A stretch of 24,707 nt of DNA from a bacterium (GTDB taxonomy: Bacteria > Bacillota_I > Bacilli_A > RF39 > UBA660). Under the pieces are notes generated by a model that did not search any database, was not told where the DNA came from, and saw only the letters and a list, made by a program, of their open reading frames with translations. Of the stretch, positions 7,703 to 12,472 are shown one piece after another; the first letter of the stretch is position 1; every line of letters begins with the position of its first letter. Position numbers and translations under genes: made by a program. The DNA lies in NCBI GenBank assembly GCA_019421005.1, contig JAHZGA010000015.1:1-24707 (forward strand). Reading direction: 5' to 3'.

Positions 7703-7845
7703 TTCTTTTTACTTAATTTTATAACGGTTTTACCCGGTAACTCTTTCGAGCACTGTTCATGGATAGTAATTATTATTTAAATTATTAGTTTCCACCTACC
7801 ACTAATTCTCTTTGAAATTTTTAATAATAATCTTGTTCCAATCAA
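7659..7845 (-). promoter_or_regulatory. T-box leader of thrS (Thr ACU specifier)
   Basis: T-box riboswitch sensing uncharged tRNA-Thr. The minus strand carries the T-box AAGGATGGTACCGTG (7704-7690). Stem I is visible: base helix TGGA (7840-7837) / TCCA (7763-7760), and distal helix ATTATTATT / AATAATAAT. Between them the specifier loop has ACT (7767-7765) followed by A, a Thr codon followed by a purine as usual. The apical part contains TTAGTGGTAGGTGGAAACTA, typical of stem I distal loops. The leader ends in a terminator that the T-box pairing competes with. The specifier is my reading of the fold, not a computed structure. Confidence 0.88.
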
Positions 7846-7860
7846 AACATTTATATACTT

Positions 7861-7889
7861 ATTTTACTTTTATTTTATGGTTTTGTCAA
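7861..7889 (-). promoter_or_regulatory. thrS promoter
   Basis: TTGACA (7889-7884), 17-base spacer, TAAAAT (7866-7861) on the minus strand. Transcription would begin near 7854, just ahead of stem I of the T-box leader. Confidence 0.85.
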
Positions 7890-7897
7890 TAATTTTA

Positions 7898-7924
7898 TAA
7901 AAAAATAAATAGTCTATTTTTTAT
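7898..7924 (-). terminator. Weak terminator-like hairpin after the small membrane protein
   Basis: On the minus strand AAATA-GAC-TATTT is followed by ATTTTTTT. The stem is only five bp, so this is a modest prediction; it overlaps the last codons of the gene ending at 7914. Confidence 0.35.
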
Positions 7925-8096
7925 GAGAAAATAAAGTACTTCCCAAAAAGACCATTATTACTAAAATAAGTAAAACAATTATTACATTTAAACTATATCC
8001 TAAATTAATATTTTTACTTACATCGATCGGATTTATTGTTAATAAATCTAAATTGTCTAAACTATTTATTTTAAATTTTGTTAAAACTAGTTGCAT
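7914..8096 (-). CDS. Small single-pass membrane protein, unknown
   Basis: A 60-aa protein starting MQLVLTKFKINSLDNLDLL. The N-terminal 35 residues are polar, followed by one membrane helix at about 36-56 (LNVIIVLLILVIMVFLG) and a short basic tail SHKK. The reading frame is open further upstream to 8159, but that start would fall inside the terminator hairpin at 8151-8178. The ATG at 8096 with GAGAGGATGGG upstream is therefore preferred. I do not recognise it. It lies alone between a terminator and the thrS promoter. It could be a tail-anchored peptide or a toxin-like peptide; nothing visible decides this. Confidence 0.5.
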   Translation of the reverse strand: MQLVLTKFKINSLDNLDLLTINPIDVSKNINLGYSLNVIIVLLILVIMVFLGSTLFSHKK

Positions 8097-8150
8097 AGTT
8101 TTATCCCATCCTCTCTTTCTTTTTTTGATTTTAATTAACTTTAGACACCA

Positions 8151-8178
8151 AAAACACACTTAAACGTAAGTGTGTTTT
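8151..8178. terminator. Perfect 12-bp bidirectional terminator
   Basis: AAAACACACTTA / TAAGTGTGTTTT with a four-base AACG loop. It lies 20 bases beyond the stop of the CPBP gene and separates it from the small membrane protein gene. Confidence 0.85.
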
Positions 8179-8197
8179 AAAATAACATCAGCTACAT

Positions 8198-8839
8198 TTA
8201 AATTGCTAGAGTAATTAAAAATTCAATATTACATAAAAAGTTTATTAAAATGTTTAAAAATAAGTTTTCGTTATTAACATAAACAGATGCTAAAAGAACC
8301 CCACTTGCTAAAAATGGCAAAAATGAGATCAAAAAGCTAATCGTGCTATTAGTGAATATGACATGTAAAATACCATAGACAAAACTACTAGTAGCAATAA
8401 ATAAACCTTTCTGACTAATAACATTTCTAAAAGCGGTGCGAAAAACAATTTCCTCAACTACTGGAGCAAATATCAAAACTTTAAACAAAGCAAAAATTGG
8501 CATTATTTTTATTTCTTCTATTATACTGTTAGTATAATTAAAACCGGACACTGTTACAACTATATAGGTTGTTAAAAAAATCATAGTAGTTAATAAAAAC
8601 ATTACTATAGCTTTTGTTAATAGTTTTTTATTAATAAATTCTTTAAAATCATTAATTAACTTTCCTCTATATAGATATATATATGAACATAATAGTATGA
8701 ATGAATATACCAAGCATAGCAAAACATTTGAACTATCAAAATTATTGCTTAATAAATATTGGATAATATAAATCCATACAAGATAAATAAATAACATTGA
8801 TGTGCTGTTTAAAATGTTTGATAAAGTTTTATAATTCAT
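8198..8839 (-). CDS. CPBP-family intramembrane protease-like protein
   Basis: A 213-aa membrane protein with about six helices. It carries the CPBP (Abi, CAAX protease and bacteriocin-processing) motifs: EE at 129-130 with Arg134 (APVVEEIVFR), then FVYGILH with His159, and a later Asn in LINFLCN. Family members include CAAX-type prenyl-protein proteases and self-immunity proteins of bacteriocin loci. Here a two-peptide bacteriocin operon lies about 3.3 kb away, so an immunity role is possible but unproven. The ATG at 8839 follows GGCAAGGTG. It is a single-gene transcript with its own promoter region and a strong terminator. Confidence 0.88.
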   Translation of the reverse strand: MNYKTLSNILNSTSMLFIYLVWIYIIQYLLSNNFDSSNVLLCLVYSFILLCSYIYLYRGKLINDFKEFINKKLLTKAIVMFLLTTMIFLTTYIVVTVSGFNYTNSIIEEIKIMPIFALFKVLIFAPVVEEIVFRTAFRNVISQKGLFIATSSFVYGILHVIFTNSTISFLISFLPFLASGVLLASVYVNNENLFLNILINFLCNIEFLITLAI

Positions 8840-8859
8840 TTTAACACCTTGCCTTCAGC

Positions 8860-8937
8860 ATTATACATTTTACCACATATTAAAGTTCTAGAACATACTT
8901 ATGTCTTGATTTTCTTTGTTGTTTACACAAGTTTACA
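8860..8937 (-). promoter_or_regulatory. Promoter region of the CPBP gene with operator-like repeats
   Basis: TATAAT (8865-8860) lies 21 bases before the ATG, but the -35 position has only GAACTT. That position overlaps a perfect palindrome GTTCTAGAAC (8885-8894), adjacent to a second dyad ACATA-CT-TATGT (8893-8904). Further upstream GTTTACA occurs twice (8921-8927 and 8931-8937), exactly ten bases apart. A poor -35 with phased repeats suggests control by a regulator. Confidence 0.45.
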
Positions 8938-8953
8938 TTTGCTATTTGATATT

Positions 8954-8984
8954 AAAAAAATCTAACTATATGTTAGAATTTTTT
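8954..8984. terminator. Terminator of the 62-aa/133-aa cassette
   Basis: TCTAAC / GTTAGA around a five-base loop, flanked by a run of seven A on one side and six T on the other, usable in both directions. It is about 55 bases after the stop of the 133-aa gene. Confidence 0.7.
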
Positions 8985-9037
8985 ATGAATTAGTTATTAT
9001 TAAATTTTAAAGCATTTATAATATTTTTAATTGATAA

Positions 9038-9439
9038 TTATGTTACATAATTTATTGCAGTTTCATATGCAATTAATAAAGGTTTTATTTCAACTTGAGA
9101 AAGTAGCTTCATCATTTCATCCTTATTGTAATTGGTAAATTGTTTTTCTAATAAAGACAAATATTCTTGCTCATCTAAAGGTGGTTCATCACATTCTGTA
9201 TTATTTGTTTTTATTTCAATATTAACATTTATTTTTTTTAATTCCATATCATATCCCATTATGAAAATGGTTTTAATTAAAATAATTAAATCATTTTTAT
9301 TTTCATCTAGCAGAAAGTTAAACCAAAGCGCTTTAATTTCTCCACTGTTATCCATCATAACAACTGGATATGAAATTATCATATTTCCACCTAAAATTAA
9401 GCATTTAGCCATTGTCGATTTCAACTCTATCACATTCAT
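9038..9439 (-). CDS. Hypothetical 133-aa protein
   Basis: A soluble protein with an alternating strand pattern at residues 1-75 (MIISYPVVMMDNSGEIKALWF, KKINVNIEI) and a helical C-terminus with an acidic linker (ECDEPPLDEQEYLSLLEKQF). It has no membrane segment and no known motif that I recognise. GAGGGTGGG lies eight bases before the ATG. It starts 19 bases after the 62-aa gene and shares its promoter and terminator, so the two form an operon. The function may depend on the upstream partner. Confidence 0.65.
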   Translation of the reverse strand: MNVIELKSTMAKCLILGGNMIISYPVVMMDNSGEIKALWFNFLLDENKNDLIILIKTIFIMGYDMELKKINVNIEIKTNNTECDEPPLDEQEYLSLLEKQFTNYNKDEMMKLLSQVEIKPLLIAYETAINYVT

Positions 9440-9458
9440 TTAATATTCCCACCCTCAA

Positions 9459-9647
9459 TTATTTTACTTCTTCATCAATTCTTGAATCACATATCACTTT
9501 GTTGATAAGAATAGATAAAGGTATTTGTTTATACAAACTGCAACTCTCATTTCCATTTCGTTTTAAGCATCTTTTACACTGTGAAATACTAACTTTAAAT
9601 TGGTTGGGTTGAGATACGAATTTGCTTTTATTATCATATGCCTTCAT
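9459..9647 (-). CDS. Hypothetical 62-aa cysteine-containing protein
   Basis: A short basic protein with four cysteines: Cys24-x2-Cys27-x8-Cys36 (SQCKRCLKRNGNESCSLYK) and Cys53. The spacing could hold a metal ion, but a single C-x2-C-x8-C plus a distant Cys fits no classical finger that I know. The ATG at 9647 has AGGAGG seven bases upstream, and the gene has its own promoter. It is the first gene of a two-gene cassette lying directly behind tRNA-Lys. Family not recognised. Confidence 0.65.
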   Translation of the reverse strand: MKAYDNKSKFVSQPNQFKVSISQCKRCLKRNGNESCSLYKQIPLSILINKVICDSRIDEEVK

Positions 9648-9664
9648 TTTGCACCTCCTATTTA

Positions 9665-9719
9665 ATTATATAATAGACACTCTGACTACCTCAAAAACAA
9701 GGTGAAAATCAGGGTGTCT
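9665..9719 (-). promoter_or_regulatory. Promoter of the two-gene cassette, inside a large dyad
   Basis: TTGAGG (9694-9689), 18-base spacer, TATAAT (9670-9665) on the minus strand. The -35 and spacer lie within an imperfect inverted repeat at 9675-9719: AGACAC-T-CTGA / TCAG-G-GTGTCT plus inner ACCT / AGGT. The dyad could be an operator or an element boundary. Confidence 0.55.
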
Positions 9720-9769
9720 GAAACCTAAAATTAACTAGAATGTCTTAAAAAAACTTGATAAAAAAATAA

Positions 9770-9803
9770 TGGACAAGCCCTGTAAAATCAAGAGGTTTGT
9801 CCA
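9770..9803 (-). terminator. Terminator of tRNA-Lys
   Basis: TGGACAA (9770-9776) pairs with TTGTCCA (9797-9803), with further CC/GG pairs inside, and a T-rich tail including seven T on the minus strand. It sits 16 bases after the tRNA CCA end. Confidence 0.8.
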
Positions 9804-9818
9804 ACTATATACCTAATA

Positions 9819-9894
9819 TGGTGGGCTGTTAGGGGTTCGAACCCTAGACCTACTGATTAAGAGTCAGTTGCTCTACCAGCTGAGCTAACAGCCC
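9819..9894 (-). tRNA. tRNA-Lys (anticodon CUU)
   Basis: A complete 76-base cloverleaf with encoded CCA. Acceptor stem GGGCTGT / ACAGCCC with discriminator A; D arm GCTC / GAGC; anticodon stem ACTGA / TCAGT with loop CTCTTAA, anticodon CTT; variable loop AGGTC; T arm TAGGG-TTCGAAC-CCCTA. It reads the Lys codon AAG, which is the minor Lys codon in this AT-rich genome. It has its own promoter and terminator. Confidence 0.97.
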
Positions 9895-9906
9895 GACTAC
9901 TTAATA

Positions 9907-9912
9907 AGTATA
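9907..9912 (-). promoter_or_regulatory. -10 element of the tRNA-Lys promoter
   Basis: TATACT on the minus strand, 12 bases upstream of the mature tRNA 5' end. The upstream region is A/T-only with no clear -35 hexamer. Confidence 0.5.
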
Positions 9913-9996
9913 TCATAAAATAAAATAAAAATAAAGTTTTAACTTAAAAAAAATATATTATTATAAATATTGTTCATAATAATACTGGTGAAACTT

Positions 9997-11436
9997 ATGA
10001 AAAAACAATCAATATGGAATAAATATTTAGAAAAAGGTCAAAAAAGTTTAACTGAAGATATAAATACTGATATTTTAATTATAGGTGCGGGTATAACAGG
10101 ATTAACAACAGCTTATTTTTTAAAAGATAAAGATGTAACAGTAATAGACAAATCTAGCGTTGGTAGTGGATGTACTTCTAAAACAACTGGAAAAATAACT
10201 TATTTACAAGAGCAAAGCCTTTTAAATATAATTAAAACATATGATGAAGCTACTGCCTATTTATATTATTTATCTCAAAAAGAAGCTATTAAAATACTTA
10301 CCAATATAATAAAAGAAAACAATATTAAATGTGATTTAAAAGAAAGTGAAGGAATTATTTTTACTAATAATGATAAGGAAATTAATAATATTAAAAAAAT
10401 AGAAAAATTTTTTGATAAATACAATATTGAATATGGTTTACTAACTAAATTACCAATAAATTTTCCTTGTAAATATGGTATAAAAATTAATGATTCTTAT
10501 ACTTTTAATCCGATAAAATATCTTAATCAATTAATGCATATTTTAAATATTAATATTTATGAAAATACTAAAGCTAATAAAATTATAAAAAAGGATAATT
10601 ACTATTTAGTTGAAACAAACAAATTTAAAATAAAAGCTAAAAAAGTTGTTGTTGCAACTCATTATCCTTTCTTTATTAAACCTTTTTATGCACCTTTTAA
10701 AACTAGTGTTGTAAAGTCATATGTTATAAGTGCAGTTACTGATAAAAATAATTTCTTTAATGCTATTACATATAACCCTACTCATTCTTTTCGTTACTAT
10801 GAAGATGAAAAAATCAATTTTATTTATTCTTCATTAAATCATCCTATTAGTAAAAACTTAAATATTGAAAAAAATTACAAAACTTTAATTCAACAATTTA
10901 AGGAACATTTTAATTATGAAATTAATTATATTTGGAATAATCATGATATTATGACAAATGATTATTTACCTTTTATTGGTAAAGTTAATGATAATTTATA
11001 TTTAGCTACTGGATATAATAAATGGGGAATGACAAATGGAACAATAGCTGGAAAAATTATAAGTGATTTAATTAATAATAAGTTTAATAAATTTCAAAAT
11101 TTATTTAAATTAAAAAGAAAACTTACATTTCAAAAATGTAATAAAAACTTATATAATAATTATTTAAATAGTGAAGCTTTAATTAAAAATAAATTAAATA
11201 AAAATAAAAAATTTTATAATAAAAATCCATATATAACAACTATAAATGGAGAAAAAGTTGGAATATATATTGATGATAAAGAACATGTTGTTTCTAATGT
11301 TTGTCCTCATATGAAATGTAATTTAATTTTTGATAATTTTAATAAAACCTGGGTATGTCCTTGTCATGGATCAGAATATACTTTAGATGGAGAAATTATT
11401 AATGGTCCAAGTTGTTATGACATAAGAAAAGATTAA
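9997..11436 (+). CDS. FAD-dependent oxidoreductase with C-terminal Rieske [2Fe-2S] domain
   Basis: A 479-aa protein, the only clear plus-strand gene in the window. The N-terminal DAO-type FAD domain has ILIIGAGITGLTTAY (glycines 30, 32, 35) and a later ATGYNKWGMTNG near the flavin site. The C-terminal Rieske domain has cluster ligands Cys436-Pro-His438 and Cys454-x2-His457, with Cys441 and Cys456 placed for the usual disulfide. The domain order matches Bacillus YhfW-like proteins; the substrate is unknown. The start at 9997 has GGTGA before it; an earlier in-frame ATG at 9970 has no ribosome site. Its stop overlaps the stop of convergent yqeY. Confidence 0.92.
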   Translation: MKKQSIWNKYLEKGQKSLTEDINTDILIIGAGITGLTTAYFLKDKDVTVIDKSSVGSGCTSKTTGKITYLQEQSLLNIIKTYDEATAYLYYLSQKEAIKILTNIIKENNIKCDLKESEGIIFTNNDKEINNIKKIEKFFDKYNIEYGLLTKLPINFPCKYGIKINDSYTFNPIKYLNQLMHILNINIYENTKANKIIKKDNYYLVETNKFKIKAKKVVVATHYPFFIKPFYAPFKTSVVKSYVISAVTDKNNFFNAITYNPTHSFRYYEDEKINFIYSSLNHPISKNLNIEKNYKTLIQQFKEHFNYEINYIWNNHDIMTNDYLPFIGKVNDNLYLATGYNKWGMTNGTIAGKIISDLINNKFNKFQNLFKLKRKLTFQKCNKNLYNNYLNSEALIKNKLNKNKKFYNKNPYITTINGEKVGIYIDDKEHVVSNVCPHMKCNLIFDNFNKTWVCPCHGSEYTLDGEIINGPSCYDIRKD

Positions 11437-11455
11437 GCTAAATTACTTAATCTTT
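11428..11455. terminator. Bidirectional terminator inside two convergent gene ends
   Basis: AAAGATTAAG (11428-11437) / CTTAATCTTT (11446-11455) with an eight-base loop, followed on the plus strand by CTTTTATTATTTTA. It is built from the last codons of the Rieske oxidoreductase and of yqeY, whose stop codons overlap here. The T tract is weaker on the minus strand. Confidence 0.7.
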
Positions 11456-11879
11456 CTTTTATTATTTTACTAACATTTCCCATATCAGTTTTACCTTTTA
11501 ATTTAGGTGTTACTGATTTCATGATTTTACCCATATCACTTGAACTAGTAGGATTTACTTCTTTAAAAGCAGTTTCTATAATCTCTAAAACTTCATCAGT
11601 TGATAGTTGTTCAGGTAAATATGGTTTTATTATTTCAATTTCTCTACTAGTTTTATCAATCAAATCTTGTCTATTTCCTTTTGTAAATTCTTTAATAGAC
11701 TCATTTCTTGTTTTAATTTCTTTTGATAAAATAGAAACAATTTCTTCTTCATTTAACTCACGTTTTAATTTGATTTCTTCTAATTGAATAGAACCTTTAA
11801 TCATTCTTAAGACAGAAAGTTTTTCTTTATCTCCTTGTTTTAATGCTTGAGTTAAATCATTTAAAATTTTATTTTTCAT
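11433..11879 (-). CDS. yqeY: GatB/YqeY-domain protein
   Basis: A full-length 148-aa YqeY protein: MKNKILNDLTQALKQGDKEK, LSVLRMIKGSIQLEEI, EIEIIKPYLPEQLS, SSDMGKIMKSVTPKLKGKTDMG. It is homologous to the C-terminal tRNA-binding domain of the GatB amidotransferase subunit, but its exact role is not established. It starts eight bases after the rpsU stop, the conserved rpsU-yqeY arrangement of Bacillota, and is probably co-transcribed with it. Confidence 0.95.
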   Translation of the reverse strand: MKNKILNDLTQALKQGDKEKLSVLRMIKGSIQLEEIKLKRELNEEEIVSILSKEIKTRNESIKEFTKGNRQDLIDKTSREIEIIKPYLPEQLSTDEVLEIIETAFKEVNPTSSSDMGKIMKSVTPKLKGKTDMGNVSKIIKERLSNLA

Positions 11880-11887
11880 ATTATCCT

Positions 11888-12079
11888 CTATTCATATCGG
11901 TTTTTACGCCTACTATTTTTTATTGCCTCTTTTTTAGCAATTCTCCTTTTTACTCCTGGTTTTAAATATCCTTCTTGTATTTCACGTACTCTTTTTGAGG
12001 AACCATCTTTTGCATTTTTTTGTTTTAGTGTTCTTATGGCACCATCTACATTACCGTTTTTAACAACCACTGTAGCCAT
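11888..12079 (-). CDS. rpsU: Ribosomal protein bS21
   Basis: A 63-aa small-subunit protein of the normal length for Bacillota: MATVVVKNGNVDGAIRTLKQ, then KRVREIQEGYLKPGVKRR and a basic tail. The ATG at 12079 is chosen because AGGAGGG lies eight bases upstream; the open frame extends to 12106 without a ribosome site. It has a near-consensus promoter and leads the rpsU-yqeY transcript. Confidence 0.97.
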   Translation of the reverse strand: MATVVVKNGNVDGAIRTLKQKNAKDGSSKRVREIQEGYLKPGVKRRIAKKEAIKNSRRKNRYE

Positions 12080-12112
12080 TTTAACAATCCCTCCTTTCAT
12101 AAGCACAGTGAT

Positions 12113-12141
12113 ATTATAACACTTTTAAATGATTTATACAA
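12113..12141 (-). promoter_or_regulatory. rpsU promoter
   Basis: TTGTAT (12141-12136), 17-base spacer, TATAAT (12118-12113) on the minus strand, 34 bases before the rpsU ATG. Only 17 bases separate the -35 from the stop of the second bacteriocin gene, leaving room only for a weak CAAG/CTTG hairpin, so some read-through is possible. Confidence 0.8.
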
Positions 12142-12158
12142 GAAAAACCTTGAATTTT

Positions 12159-12323
12159 TTAGCACTTTTCGTCATATATCACTCTTCTTATAGCTGTTCC
12201 TAAACTTCTACCTACTTCTAAAATAGAATCTATACCTCTTGCAAACGCATTTAGTAAAGTACCTGTAATTGTTATATCTCCTCCAATGATTTTTTCTAAC
12301 TCTTTTGAACTAATTTCTATCAT
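12159..12323 (-). CDS. Double-glycine bacteriocin precursor, peptide B
   Basis: A 54-aa peptide. Residues 1-15 (MIEISSKELEKIIGG) form a classic double-glycine leader, sharing the last nine residues KELEKIIGG with peptide A. The 39-residue core begins DITITGTLLNAF, contains VGRSLGTAIRRV, including the GxxxG motif GRSLG, and ends in a single C-terminal Cys54. The core is cationic and amphipathic. AGAGGTG lies seven bases before the ATG, which overlaps the peptide A stop as ATGA (12323-12320). By architecture it is one half of a two-peptide (class IIb) bacteriocin acting on target membranes after export. A quorum-sensing role for the pair is possible, but no receptor gene is nearby. Confidence 0.85.
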   Translation of the reverse strand: MIEISSKELEKIIGGDITITGTLLNAFARGIDSILEVGRSLGTAIRRVIYDEKC

Positions 12324-12472
12324 TTTGTTACACCTCTACAAGTAAAAGGTCTTACAAAGCCATCAAATATTCCAGTAGCAAAGACAATAATCGCACCTAT
12401 TACAGTTGTTACTGTTAAACCTGATGCCCCACCTATTATTTTTTCTAATTCTTTATTATTTAGCTTTTTCAT
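12320..12472 (-). CDS. Double-glycine bacteriocin precursor, peptide A
   Basis: A 50-aa peptide. Leader residues 1-15 (MKKLNNKELEKIIGG) have the hydrophobic and acidic spacing and GG cleavage site recognised by C39 peptidases. The 35-residue core is hydrophobic in its first half (TVTTVIGAIIVFATG), then has the GxxxG motif GIFDG and a cationic tail with a single Cys (PFTCRGVTK). The ATG (12472-12470) overlaps the TGA of the transporter gene as ATGA, and AAAGGGTGA lies just upstream inside the transporter coding sequence. It is probably processed and exported by that transporter and works with peptide B. Confidence 0.87.
   Translation of the reverse strand: MKKLNNKELEKIIGGASGLTVTTVIGAIIVFATGIFDGFVRPFTCRGVTK

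Noticed and set aside
8097..8159. Longer start for the small membrane protein (MCFWCLKLIK...)
   Set aside because: The start would lie inside the perfect terminator hairpin at 8151-8178; the ATG at 8096 has a ribosome site.
9132..9612. Plus-strand open frames of 103 and 66 aa opposite the two-gene cassette
   Set aside because: They are antisense to better-supported minus-strand genes with strong ribosome sites; the translations are low-complexity and lack ribosome sites.
9819..9894. tRNA-Lys as an attachment site of an integrated element
   Set aside because: I saw no second copy of the tRNA 3' end, no integrase and no phage or conjugation genes in the window.
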